Part shown: positions 48,598 to 57,259 of the stretch, piece by piece | Layout: each line of letters begins with the position of its first letter | Position numbering within the stretch: position 1 is the first letter of the stretch | From: Pseudomonas chlororaphis subsp. piscium | GTDB taxonomy: Bacteria > Pseudomonadota > Gammaproteobacteria > Pseudomonadales > Pseudomonadaceae | DNA: 64,000 bases | Direction of reading: 5' to 3' | NCBI RefSeq assembly: GCF_003850345.1 | Contig: NZ_CP027707.1 | Coordinates: forward strand, 6,811,001-6,875,000 | Notes under the pieces: generated by a model | What the model was told of the DNA's origin: nothing | The model's input: the letters and a program-made list of their open reading frames with translations, nothing else | Databases searched by the model: none | Program-made: the position numbers and the translations under genes

Positions 48598-49584
48598 ATG
48601 ACACGCAATCAACTCTCCGCTTCGCCAACCCAACGCCCAAGCCCGCTGCGCGCCATGAGCGCGGCCGCAGCGTTGCTGTTCAGCCTGCTGCTGGCACCGA
48701 CCGCGGCCTTCGCCGATGAACAGGCCCCAACTGGTGCCTCGACACCTGCGGCAGCCCACGCGCCAGCCGATGCCGCGGCACCGGTAGCCACCCCGGTCGC
48801 TGCAGCGCCAGCCCCCGCCGAAGGCGAACCGGCCGAAGACGCGCCTGAAGTCCTCGAAGCGGACAACACCCTGGGCATGGCCCACGACCTGTCCCCTTGG
48901 GGCATGTACCAGAACGCCGACATCATCGTGAAGCTGGTGATGATCGGCCTGGCCATCGCCTCGATCATCACCTGGACCATCTGGATCGCCAAAGGCTTCG
49001 AGCTGATGGGCGCCAAGCGTCGCCTGCGCGGTGAGATCCTCAGCCTGAAAAAGGCCACCACCCTCAAGGAAGCCAGCGTCACCGCTGCCAAAGAAGGCAC
49101 CCTGGCCAATCTGCTGGTCCACGACGCCCTGGAAGAAATGCGCCTGTCGGCCAACAGCCGCGAGAAAGAAGGCATCAAGGAACGCGTCAGCTTCCGCCTC
49201 GAGCGCCTGGTAGCCGCCTGCGGCCGCAATATGAGCAGCGGCACCGGCGTGCTTGCCACCATCGGTTCCACTGCGCCCTTCGTCGGCCTGTTCGGTACCG
49301 TGTGGGGCATCATGAACAGCTTCATCGGCATCGCCAAAACCCAGACCACCAACCTCGCCGTCGTCGCCCCCGGCATCGCCGAAGCCCTGCTGGCAACCGC
49401 CCTGGGCCTGGTCGCGGCCATTCCTGCGGTGGTCATCTACAACGTCTTCGCCCGCTCCATCGCCGGCTACAAGGCCCAGGTCTCCGACGCTTCCGCGGAA
49501 GTCCTGCTGCTGGTCAGCCGTGATCTCGATCACCTGCCGACCGCCGAGCGCTCCGCGCAACCTCATGTGGCCAAAGTAGGGTAA
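48598..49584 (+). CDS. exbB: TonB-system energiser ExbB
   Basis: The ATG at 48598 gives 328 residues. A signal-like N-terminus and an Ala/Pro-rich periplasmic extension (~40-90) precede three transmembrane helices of the MotA/TolQ/ExbB family (IIVKLVMIGLAIASIITWTI; GTGVLATIGSTAPFVGLFGT; IAEALLATALGLVAAIPAVV). With ExbD it harvests proton motive force for TonB-dependent receptors. It is first gene of exbB-exbD-tonB. Confidence 0.95.
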   Translation: MTRNQLSASPTQRPSPLRAMSAAAALLFSLLLAPTAAFADEQAPTGASTPAAAHAPADAAAPVATPVAAAPAPAEGEPAEDAPEVLEADNTLGMAHDLSPWGMYQNADIIVKLVMIGLAIASIITWTIWIAKGFELMGAKRRLRGEILSLKKATTLKEASVTAAKEGTLANLLVHDALEEMRLSANSREKEGIKERVSFRLERLVAACGRNMSSGTGVLATIGSTAPFVGLFGTVWGIMNSFIGIAKTQTTNLAVVAPGIAEALLATALGLVAAIPAVVIYNVFARSIAGYKAQVSDASAEVLLLVSRDLDHLPTAERSAQPHVAKVG

Positions 49585-49589
49585 TCACC

Positions 49590-50018
49590 ATGGGCCTGCA
49601 TTTGAAAGAAGGCGCGGAAGACGATCTCGCCGAAAACCACGAAATCAACGTCACGCCGTTCATCGACGTGATGCTGGTGCTGCTGATCATCTTCATGGTC
49701 GCGGCGCCGCTGGCCACCGTGGACATCAAGGTCGATCTCCCGGCCTCGACGGCCAAACCGGCGCCACGCCCCGAGAAACCGGTGTTTCTCAGCGTCAAGG
49801 CCGACCAACGCCTGTACCTCGGCGACGACGAAGTGAAGGCCGAAGCCCTCGGCGCCACCCTCGACGCCAAGACCCAGGGCAAAAAAGACACGACGATCTT
49901 CTTCCAGGCCGACAAAGGCGTGGATTACGGCGACCTGATGAGCGTGATGGATGCCCTGCGGGCCGCCGGATACCTGAAGGTCGGCCTGGTCGGACTTGAG
50001 ACGGCTACCAAGAAATGA
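49590..50018 (+). CDS. exbD: TonB-system subunit ExbD
   Basis: This 142-residue protein has one N-terminal transmembrane helix carrying the essential aspartate (VTPFIDVMLVLLIIFMVAAP) and a periplasmic domain ending GYLKVGLVGLETATKK. It begins 6 bases after exbB and overlaps tonB by 4 bases (ATGA). Confidence 0.96.
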   Translation: MGLHLKEGAEDDLAENHEINVTPFIDVMLVLLIIFMVAAPLATVDIKVDLPASTAKPAPRPEKPVFLSVKADQRLYLGDDEVKAEALGATLDAKTQGKKDTTIFFQADKGVDYGDLMSVMDALRAAGYLKVGLVGLETATKK

Positions 50019-50761
50019 TCACGACGCGCCAAAAACTGACGCGTTACAGCGGTAGCCTGGCCATCGTACTGGGGGTCCATGCGGTCGCGATCCTGCTCGC
50101 GCTCAACTGGAGCGCCCCGATGCCGGTCGAGCTGCCACCCCAGGCGATGATGGTCGAGCTGGCGCCGCTGCCGGCACCGCCTCCTCCCGCACCGCCCAAG
50201 GTCGTGACGCCACCGCAGCCACCGGCTCCGATCGAAGAGCTGCCGCTGCCCAAACTCGCGGAAGCGCCGAAGCCGACGATTTCCGTGCCCAAGCCGGTCA
50301 AACCCAAGCCCAAGCCACAACCGCCCAAGCCTGTGGAGAAAAAGCCGGAGCCGCCGAAGGAAAAGCCCAGCGAAGAGAAGCCCAGCGACGCTCCGCCGAC
50401 GCCCACCGCGGCACCGTCCTCGGCACCCGCTCCGGGTCCGTCGCCGGCCCAGATCGCCGCCAAGGAAAGCTGGCAAGGCACGCTGCTGGCGCACCTGGCC
50501 AAGTACAAGAAGTACCCGCCAGGCGCTCAGGCACGCGGCAAGGAAGGCCTGAACCGACTGCGCTTCGTGGTCGACGCCCAAGGCAACGTGCTGTCCTATG
50601 AGCTGGTAGGACGCTCGGGCAACGCCGATCTGGACCGGGCCACCCTGGAAATGATCCGCCGCGCCCAGCCGCTGCCCAAGCCGCCGGCGGACATGCTCAA
50701 CAACGGCTCGATCGAGATCGTCGCGCCCTTCGTTTACTCCCTGGAGAAACGTCGCCGCTGA
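50015..50761 (+). CDS. tonB: TonB energy transducer
   Basis: This 248-residue protein has an N-terminal anchor (SLAIVLGVHAVAILLALNW, with the conserved SxxxH pattern S..H). A long Pro/Lys/Glu spacer (~55-150) follows, then the C-terminal TonB domain (KYPPGAQARGKEGLNRLRFV, YELVGRSGNADLDRATLEMI). It transmits energy to outer-membrane siderophore receptors. A terminator follows, and oxyR is a separate unit. Confidence 0.95.
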   Translation: MITTRQKLTRYSGSLAIVLGVHAVAILLALNWSAPMPVELPPQAMMVELAPLPAPPPPAPPKVVTPPQPPAPIEELPLPKLAEAPKPTISVPKPVKPKPKPQPPKPVEKKPEPPKEKPSEEKPSDAPPTPTAAPSSAPAPGPSPAQIAAKESWQGTLLAHLAKYKKYPPGAQARGKEGLNRLRFVVDAQGNVLSYELVGRSGNADLDRATLEMIRRAQPLPKPPADMLNNGSIEIVAPFVYSLEKRRR

Positions 50762-50783
50762 GCATGACGCACAGGCAACCCCC

Positions 50784-50814
50784 AGCAAAAAGGCACCCAA
50801 AGGGGCCTTTTTGC
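50784..50814 (+). terminator. Terminator after tonB
   Basis: An AGCAAAAAGG / CCTTTTTGCT stem with an inner CCC/GGG pair, 23 bases after the tonB stop. Confidence 0.85.
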
Positions 50815-50930
50815 TTTTCCGGGCATGAGCAGCATGCATTGCCCGGTGTCACAGCGAGCATTGAGTCTGATAACGTGCGTCTATCGATTGCAGCCGGTAT
50901 GCTTGGCCCGCAACCTCATGGACGTCCGCT

Positions 50931-51851
50931 ATGACTCTTACTGAATTACGCTACATCGTTACCCTCGCCCAAGAGCAGCACTTCGGTCACGCGGCCGAGC
51001 GTTGCCATGTCAGCCAGCCGACCCTGTCGGTGGGCGTGAAGAAGCTTGAAGACGAACTCGGTGTGCTGATTTTCGAGCGCAGCAAGAGTGCGGTACGTCT
51101 GACGCCGGTCGGCGAAGGCATCGTCGCCCAGGCGCAAAAGGTCCTCGAACAGGCCCAGGGCATTCGCGAATTGGCCCAGGCCGGCAAGAACCAGCTGACC
51201 GCCCCGCTGAAAGTCGGCGCGATCTACACCGTCGGCCCGTACCTGTTCCCGCACCTGATCCCACAACTGCACCGGGTCGCCCCGCAGATGCCGTTGTACA
51301 TCGAAGAGAACTTCACCCACGTGCTGCGCGACAAGCTGCGCAACGGCGAACTGGACGCGATCATCATCGCCCTGCCGTTCAACGAAGCCGACGTGTTGAC
51401 CCTGCCGCTGTACGACGAACCCTTCTACGTGCTGATGCCAAGCACCCACCCCTGGACTCAAAAAGAAAGCATCGACGCCAACCTGCTCAACGACAAGAGC
51501 CTGTTGCTGCTGGGCGAAGGCCACTGTTTCCGCGACCAGGTACTCGAGGCCTGCCCGACCCTGGCCAAAGGCAACGACGGCGCCAAGCACACCACGGTGG
51601 AATCCAGCTCTCTGGAAACCATTCGCCACATGGTCGCTTCCGGCCTTGGTGTCTCGATCCTGCCGCTCTCGGCGGTGGACAGCCATCACTACGCTCCGGG
51701 CGTGATCGAAGTACGGCCGCTGACCGCGCCCGTGCCGTTCCGCACCGTGGCGATCGCCTGGCGCGCCAGCTTCCCGCGGCCGAAAGCCATCGAGATCCTC
51801 GCCGACTCGATCCGCCTGTGTTCGGTGGCCAAGCCGCCTGCCGCGAGTTAA
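50931..51851 (+). CDS. oxyR: OxyR peroxide sensor
   Basis: This is a 306-residue LysR-type regulator. The winged helix is LRYIVTLAQEQHFGHAAERC with SQPTLSVGVKKLEDELG. The redox pair is present: GEGHCFRDQVLEAC (~Cys199 and Cys208) forms the disulfide that switches it on with hydrogen peroxide. It is followed after 9 bases by recG, a linkage kept in Pseudomonas (PA5344-PA5345), so peroxide control may reach recG. Confidence 0.97.
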   Translation: MTLTELRYIVTLAQEQHFGHAAERCHVSQPTLSVGVKKLEDELGVLIFERSKSAVRLTPVGEGIVAQAQKVLEQAQGIRELAQAGKNQLTAPLKVGAIYTVGPYLFPHLIPQLHRVAPQMPLYIEENFTHVLRDKLRNGELDAIIIALPFNEADVLTLPLYDEPFYVLMPSTHPWTQKESIDANLLNDKSLLLLGEGHCFRDQVLEACPTLAKGNDGAKHTTVESSSLETIRHMVASGLGVSILPLSAVDSHHYAPGVIEVRPLTAPVPFRTVAIAWRASFPRPKAIEILADSIRLCSVAKPPAAS

Positions 51852-51860
51852 GCCGTCGCG

Positions 51861-53936
51861 ATGACTGAGCTGTCGAACGTGCCGGTCACGGCACTCAAGG
51901 GCGTCGGCGAAGCCATGGCCGAAAAGCTGGCCAAGGTCGGCCTGGAGAACCTGCAGGACGTGCTGTTCCACCTGCCCCTGCGTTATCAGGACCGCACCCG
52001 CGTAGTACCGATCGGCGCGCTGCGCCCCGGGCAGGACGCGGTGATCGAAGGCACCGTCAGCGGCGCCGACGTGGTGATGGGCAAGCGCCGCAGCCTGCTG
52101 GTGCGCCTGCAGGACGGCACCGGCGGGCTCAGCCTGCGTTTCTACCATTTCAGCAATGCGCAGAAGGAAGGCCTCAAGCGCGGCACCCGCGTGCGCTGTT
52201 ATGGCGAAGCCCGTCCCGGCGCCTCGGGGCTGGAAATCTACCACCCGGAATACCGCGCCATCAGCGGCGATGAACCGCCGCCCGTGGACCAGACCCTGAC
52301 CCCCATCTACCCGCTCACCGAAGGCCTGACCCAGCAGCGCCTGCGCATGCTGTGCCAGCAGAGCCTGGCCCTGCTCGGCCCGCGCAGCCTGCCGGACTGG
52401 CTGCCGCAAGAGCTGGCGCGGGACTACCAGCTGGCGCCGCTGGACGATGCGATTCGCTACCTGCACCATCCGCCGGCCGACGCCGATGTCGACGAGCTGG
52501 CCCTGGGTCACCATTGGGCACAGCATCGCCTGGCGTTCGAGGAACTGCTGACCCATCAGCTGTCCCAGCAGCGCCTGCGCGAAAGCCTGCGCTCGCAACT
52601 CGCCCCGGCGCTACCCAAGGCTACCCGGCTGCCGGCGCAGTACCTGAAGAACCTCGGCTTTCCGCCCACTGGCGCACAGCAGCGGGTCGGCAACGAGATC
52701 GCCTATGACCTCAGCCAGCCCGAACCGATGCTGCGGCTGATCCAGGGCGACGTGGGGGCCGGCAAGACCGTGGTCGCCGCCCTTGCCGCCCTGCAGGCAC
52801 TGGAGGCCGGCTATCAAGTGGCGCTGATGGCGCCGACCGAGATCCTCGCCGAGCAGCACTTCATCACTTTCAAGCGCTGGCTCGAGCCGCTGGGGCTGGA
52901 GGTCGCCTGGCTGGCCGGCAAGCTCAAGGGCAAGAGCCGCACGGCGGCCCTGGAACAGATCGCCGCCGGCGCGCCGATGGTGGTCGGCACCCACGCGCTG
53001 TTCCAGGACGAAGTACAGTTCAAGAACCTGGCGCTGGTGATCATCGACGAACAACACCGCTTCGGCGTGCAGCAGCGCCTGGCCCTACGCCAGAAGGGCG
53101 TGGGCGGACGCCTATGCCCGCACCAGCTGATCATGACCGCCACGCCGATCCCCCGGACCCTGGCCATGAGCGCCTACGCCGACCTGGACACCTCGATCCT
53201 CGACGAACTGCCCCCAGGCCGCACGCCGGTGAACACCGTGCTGGTGACCGACTCGCGCCGCGTCGAGGTCATCGAGAGGGTGCGCGCCGCCTGCGCCGAA
53301 GGGCGCCAGGCCTATTGGGTGTGCACGCTGATCGAGGAATCCGAAGAGCTGACCTGCCAGGCCGCGGAAACCACTTACGAAGACCTGAGCAGCGCCCTGG
53401 GCGAACTGCGGGTCGGCCTGATCCACGGGCGCATGAAGCCGGCGGAAAAAGCCGAGGTCATGGGCCAGTTCAAGGCCGGTGAGTTGCAACTGCTGGTGGC
53501 CACCACCGTGATCGAAGTCGGCGTCGATGTGCCCAACGCCAGCCTGATGATCATCGAGAACCCCGAGCGCCTGGGCCTGGCCCAGTTGCACCAGCTACGC
53601 GGTCGCGTTGGTCGGGGCAGCGCCGCCAGCCATTGCGTCATGCTCTACCATCCTCCCTTGTCGCAGATCGGCCGCCAGCGCCTGGGCATCATGCGCGAAA
53701 CCAACGACGGTTTTGTCATCGCCGAAAAGGACCTGGAACTGCGCGGCCCCGGCGAGATGCTCGGCACCCGCCAGACCGGCCTGCTGCAATTCAAGGTCGC
53801 CGACCTGATGCGCGACGCCGACCTGCTACCGGCCGTGCGCGATGCCGCCCAGGCCTTGCTGGAACGCTGGCCGCACCACGTCAGCCCGCTGCTGGAACGC
53901 TGGCTGCGCCACGGGCAGCAATACGGCCAAGTGTGA
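51861..53936 (+). CDS. recG: ATP-dependent DNA helicase RecG
   Basis: This 691-residue branched-DNA translocase remodels stalled forks and R-loops. A wedge domain (1-~150, FHLPLRYQDRTRVVPI) is followed by helicase motifs Walker A QGDVGAGKTVVAALAAL (~295), DEQH box IIDEQHRFGVQQR, TATPIPRTLAM, and the C-terminal RGRVGRGSAASHCVML with the TRG region. The length equals the family norm. Confidence 0.96.
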   Translation: MTELSNVPVTALKGVGEAMAEKLAKVGLENLQDVLFHLPLRYQDRTRVVPIGALRPGQDAVIEGTVSGADVVMGKRRSLLVRLQDGTGGLSLRFYHFSNAQKEGLKRGTRVRCYGEARPGASGLEIYHPEYRAISGDEPPPVDQTLTPIYPLTEGLTQQRLRMLCQQSLALLGPRSLPDWLPQELARDYQLAPLDDAIRYLHHPPADADVDELALGHHWAQHRLAFEELLTHQLSQQRLRESLRSQLAPALPKATRLPAQYLKNLGFPPTGAQQRVGNEIAYDLSQPEPMLRLIQGDVGAGKTVVAALAALQALEAGYQVALMAPTEILAEQHFITFKRWLEPLGLEVAWLAGKLKGKSRTAALEQIAAGAPMVVGTHALFQDEVQFKNLALVIIDEQHRFGVQQRLALRQKGVGGRLCPHQLIMTATPIPRTLAMSAYADLDTSILDELPPGRTPVNTVLVTDSRRVEVIERVRAACAEGRQAYWVCTLIEESEELTCQAAETTYEDLSSALGELRVGLIHGRMKPAEKAEVMGQFKAGELQLLVATTVIEVGVDVPNASLMIIENPERLGLAQLHQLRGRVGRGSAASHCVMLYHPPLSQIGRQRLGIMRETNDGFVIAEKDLELRGPGEMLGTRQTGLLQFKVADLMRDADLLPAVRDAAQALLERWPHHVSPLLERWLRHGQQYGQV

Positions 53937-54014
53937 GCAGCGTCTCAGTTAAGGGGCGAATGCCCCGATCAAGCTGGTTATACTCCTGAAATTGTTTGAA
54001 AACGGATACAGACC

Positions 54015-55415
54015 ATGACAGAAGTTGCCCTCGCCACCGCAGCCCCGCACGCTCCGTCTGTAATCCGGCTGCTGCTCGGCAAACTGAACATCGGCTTCAC
54101 GGAAGTCCTCGATCACCCGGGCCTGCCGGCCGCGCGCAAGGTACAGGCGGTCCTGCTGGACGACGCCGTCGGCGCGCTGATGGTGCTGTTCCCGCAGAGC
54201 CAGTTGCTGGACCTCAATCGCCTCGCCGAACTGACCGGCCGCCGCCTGACCGCCGTATCCACGGAACGCCTGGAGCGTATGCTCGGCAAACACAACCTGA
54301 GCCTGCTGCCCGGCCTGCCGGCGCTCACCAGCTCGCCCTGCCTGTATGACGAAAGCCTGCTGCGCGAGCCGCTCCTGCTGATCAACTCCGGCGAACCGGG
54401 CCTGCTGCTGGAAATCACCAGCGACGCTTTCAAGAGCATGCTAAGCAAGGCCAGCGCCGGCAACTTCGGCGAAGCCTTGAGCAGCATCCGCCCGAACCTC
54501 GACCGCCCGGACGACGACCGCGAGGAAATCACCCAGGCCATGCAGGCCTTCACCGCCCGGCGCATCCAGCAACGCCTGGAAGCGACCATCGAGATTCCGC
54601 CGCTCGCCGAAACCGCGCAGAAGATCATCAAGCTGCGGGTCGACCCCAACGCCACCATCGACGACATCACCGGCGTGGTGGAAACCGACCCGGCCCTGGC
54701 CGCGCAAGTGGTGAGCTGGGCGGCTTCGCCCTACTACGCCTCGCCGGGCAAGATCCGCTCGGTGGAAGACGCCATCGTCCGCGTGCTGGGCTTCGACCTG
54801 GTGATCAACCTGGCGCTGGGCCTGGCCCTGGGCAAGACCCTGAGCCTGCCCAAGGACCACCCGCAACACAGCACGCCGTACTGGCAGCAGTCGATCTACA
54901 CCGCCGCCGTCATCGAAGGCCTGACCCGCGCCATGCCGCGCGCCCAGCGCCCGGAATCCGGCCTGACCTATCTCGCCGGCCTGCTGCACAACTTCGGCTA
55001 CCTGCTGCTGGCCCACGTCTTCCCGCCGCACTTCTCGCTGATCTGCCGCCACCTGGAGGTCAACCCGCACCTCTGCCACAGTTACGTGGAACAGCACCTG
55101 CTGGGCATCAGCCGCGAGCAGATCGGCGCCTGGCTGATGCGCTACTGGGATATGCCGGACGAGCTGTCCACCGCCCTGCGCTTCCAGCACGACCCGAGCT
55201 ATGACGGCGCCTACGCCGAATACCCGAACCTGGTATGCCTGGCCGTGCGCCTGCTGCGCAGCCGCGGCATCGGCTCCGGCCCCGTTGAAGACATCCCGGA
55301 CGCCCTGCTCGAACGTCTCGGCCTGTCCCGCGACAAAGCCGAAGACGTGGTCAGCAAGGTCCTCGAAGCCGAAGTGCTCCTGCGCGAACTGGCCTCGCAG
55401 TTCAGCCAGCACTGA
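54015..55415 (+). CDS. YbaK-like plus HDOD domain protein
   Basis: This is a 466-residue two-domain protein. The N-terminal half (~1-150) follows the YbaK/EbsC aminoacyl-tRNA deacylase fold (KVQAVLLDDAVGALMVLFPQ, LDLNRLAELTG, YDESLLREPLLLINSGEPG). The C-terminal half (~185-420) is an HDOD domain (IEIPPLAETAQKIIKLRVDP, LAGLLHNFGYLLLAHVFP). HDOD proteins act as regulators without phosphohydrolase activity. The conserved deacylase lysine cannot be confirmed by eye. The gene equals PA5346 by position. Possible roles are signalling or stress control. Confidence 0.83.
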   Translation: MTEVALATAAPHAPSVIRLLLGKLNIGFTEVLDHPGLPAARKVQAVLLDDAVGALMVLFPQSQLLDLNRLAELTGRRLTAVSTERLERMLGKHNLSLLPGLPALTSSPCLYDESLLREPLLLINSGEPGLLLEITSDAFKSMLSKASAGNFGEALSSIRPNLDRPDDDREEITQAMQAFTARRIQQRLEATIEIPPLAETAQKIIKLRVDPNATIDDITGVVETDPALAAQVVSWAASPYYASPGKIRSVEDAIVRVLGFDLVINLALGLALGKTLSLPKDHPQHSTPYWQQSIYTAAVIEGLTRAMPRAQRPESGLTYLAGLLHNFGYLLLAHVFPPHFSLICRHLEVNPHLCHSYVEQHLLGISREQIGAWLMRYWDMPDELSTALRFQHDPSYDGAYAEYPNLVCLAVRLLRSRGIGSGPVEDIPDALLERLGLSRDKAEDVVSKVLEAEVLLRELASQFSQH

Positions 55416-55426
55416 CCCCCAGAAAA

Positions 55427-55463
55427 AAGCCCCGCTCCTGTAGGAGCGAGGCTTGCCCGCGAT
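55427..55463. terminator. Terminator merged with a REP
   Basis: AAGCCCCGCTCC (55427-55438) pairs with GGAGCGAGGCTT (55443-55454) around TGTA with one mismatch, 12 bases after the HDOD stop. The right arm is itself the 5' half of a canonical REP (55439-55463), so gene terminator and REP share sequence. A-run on the left, no T-run on the right. Confidence 0.6.
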
Positions 55464-55491
55464 CATCTTCCGGCTGGTATACAGCCCGCCC

Positions 55492-55875
55492 TCAAGCCTT
55501 CGGCTTGGCCTTCTTCGGCTTCAAGTACTTGGTCAGCCCCTGGAACCAGATCACCAGCGCCGGGTTGCCCTTGATCTGGATCGACTTGTCCTGAATCCCG
55601 GTCATAAAGGCCAATTGCTTGTTCTTCGCCTGCATCGTGGCAAAACCATAGGCCGCGTCTTTAAAGGCAATGGCGAACGCCGGCTCGGGATACACACCGG
55701 ACTTACTGGTAATCCGCTGGTCCTTCACCCGGAAATGCCGCGCCACCTTGCCATCCAGCGTCTGCAGCTGAAACACCAGTTCCTTGTCACCCAACTGCTG
55801 CTGGAACGCAGGATTGGTCCGGCTGGCCTTGCCCATCAACAGCCCCAGCATCCACAGAAGAAAACGAAATTTCAT
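55492..55875 (-). CDS. SCP2-like sterol/lipid-binding domain protein
   Basis: The start at 55875 (MKFRFLLWMLGLLMGKASR) gives 127 residues. A hydrophobic N-terminal helix (signal anchor) is followed by a small alpha/beta domain (KELVFQLQTLDGKVARHFRV, AFAIAFKDAAYGFATMQAKN) resembling SCP2 proteins. It ends in a basic tail KPKKAKPKA. The function is unknown. It corresponds to PA5347 and is the last gene that keeps PAO1 order; the accessory region begins next to it. Confidence 0.7.
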   Translation of the reverse strand: MKFRFLLWMLGLLMGKASRTNPAFQQQLGDKELVFQLQTLDGKVARHFRVKDQRITSKSGVYPEPAFAIAFKDAAYGFATMQAKNKQLAFMTGIQDKSIQIKGNPALVIWFQGLTKYLKPKKAKPKA

Positions 55876-56079
55876 GCGCAAAGCCCCAAAGAAAAAATGA
55901 ACGGCTGGCGCAGTGTAGCGGCTTCGGAGGGGAACGCCACAGTTATGCAAGGTTAAGGGAAGATGAACGCGTTATTGGGGATTATGACCGCCAAGTCACG
56001 CTCGTTTAAGAGCAGCCTTTATGAGTCGTCACGAAGAGACCTGCTCATAACCCTGCGAATCCTGCAACCTGATTCAGCC

Positions 56080-56289
56080 TTATCCACTCCTGGGCCAGGC
56101 AATAGCCAGCACTCCAGACAACAGGCTCAAGGCGAGCAGCACTTTGGCAACCAGGAACGCAACGTCGACGGAGTCGGAAATGCCCCCACTGCCGCTTGCC
56201 CCGCCAGCAATGCCAGCCAACCCGAGCAAAGCACTGAGTATCGAGATGGCAAGCAGCAAAATCGCCAGTACCGTGAATATCTTATGCAT
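56080..56289 (-). CDS. DUF1328-like small membrane protein
   Basis: This 69-residue protein with two hydrophobic helices (FTVLAILLLAISILSALLGL; AFLVAKVLLALSLLSGVLAI) has the glycine-rich turn AGIAGGASGSGG between them. DUF1328/YtjA proteins share this layout. GGAGC is 6 bases before the ATG. It lies 103 bases downstream of the second immunity gene in the same direction and may be read with it or from its own promoter. Function unknown. Confidence 0.7.
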   Translation of the reverse strand: MHKIFTVLAILLLAISILSALLGLAGIAGGASGSGGISDSVDVAFLVAKVLLALSLLSGVLAIAWPRSG

Positions 56290-56392
56290 TATGCGGCTCC
56301 TTGATCGGGACAGCCCATAGGTCGCGTTTTGATGCTTCGCATAGGCTCGTTGAAGCTATTTTTTCGGGATACTTCTCGTTGTGGGTTTTCTC

Positions 56393-57259
56393 TTAATAAT
56401 CGTCATCGCGTCCGGTTGGCTTCCAGTTGATGTCTTTGTCCGCGTGATAACCCTGAATAGGATGCGCTGGAAGTGGGTGCTCTTTGGCTAGATCAGGAAA
56501 GCGAAGTTCGGGCTTTTTGTACAGCTGACTGGAAATATCACTGTACGCAAGTGCTATTTTTTTATCTTTTATATAACCAAGGTCGCCATCCGCAAAAGTG
56601 CTTTCAATTACCAATGCTGCCTTCCGCATGCCCAACGCAGTAGCCCGCTGATAATAATGCATTGCAACCGGATAATTTTTATCAATATTACTATTGTAAG
56701 ATGCCAGCTTGTAGGCAGCATCTACATAATTTTGTTTTTCAGCACACTTAAGAAACTTCAACCCTAGCTGATCATTATTTTTTTCGTATACATACAAATA
56801 TCCAATGTGCGTTAAAGCTTGAGGACTACCTAAATCTGCTGCCTTGATTAAATACTGCATTGTATTCTTATCGGACTGAGTACCCCCTATACCCCGCTGT
56901 ACCATCACACCCATATCGTAGTAGCCCAACGGAACCTCAAGTTCGACCATTCGCATATAAAGATCGATAGCTTTATTTGTATCTTTCGAGACACCATCAC
57001 CGCGTAAATATAGCTCTGCAAGATTGTGCATTGCTTTCCAATGGTTCTTCTCTACAGCCTGCTGATACAGACTGGCAACTTTGCTCCAGTCAGCTGGGCG
57101 TTCTTTGCTAAGCACACGAGCTTGTTTGAACCATTGATCTGCCTGCTGATCCAGAGGAGGAGCAATATCTTTTTCATGAACACACTTGAAATCGTATGCC
57201 ATGGAAAAACCACTGCTGCCCAATAGCACAACAGCCAGCAGTGCTTTAATAGTCGTCAT
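56393..57259 (-). CDS. Sel1-repeat immunity protein 2 (Tli5b-like)
   Basis: The start at 57259 lies inside the last codons of the upstream paralogue (14-base overlap, ATG within AAT-GAC), giving 288 residues. The signal peptide ends FSMA|YDF, so the protein is periplasmic. It carries about four Sel1-like repeats (AMHNLAELYLRGDGV, AMHYYQRATALGM) and the shared C-terminal tail HADKDINWKPTGRDDDY. Sel1-repeat periplasmic proteins encoded after PldB in P. aeruginosa (PA5086-PA5088) neutralise that phospholipase; the same order and fold here support an immunity role. It is AT-rich compared with the core genome. More than half of its residues match the upstream copy by eye. Confidence 0.75.
   Translation of the reverse strand: MTTIKALLAVVLLGSSGFSMAYDFKCVHEKDIAPPLDQQADQWFKQARVLSKERPADWSKVASLYQQAVEKNHWKAMHNLAELYLRGDGVSKDTNKAIDLYMRMVELEVPLGYYDMGVMVQRGIGGTQSDKNTMQYLIKAADLGSPQALTHIGYLYVYEKNNDQLGLKFLKCAEKQNYVDAAYKLASYNSNIDKNYPVAMHYYQRATALGMRKAALVIESTFADGDLGYIKDKKIALAYSDISSQLYKKPELRFPDLAKEHPLPAHPIQGYHADKDINWKPTGRDDDY

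Noticed and set aside
55963..56304. 113-codon + strand ORF
   Set aside because: It overlaps the DUF1328-like gene antisense, with low-complexity content and no ribosome-binding site.
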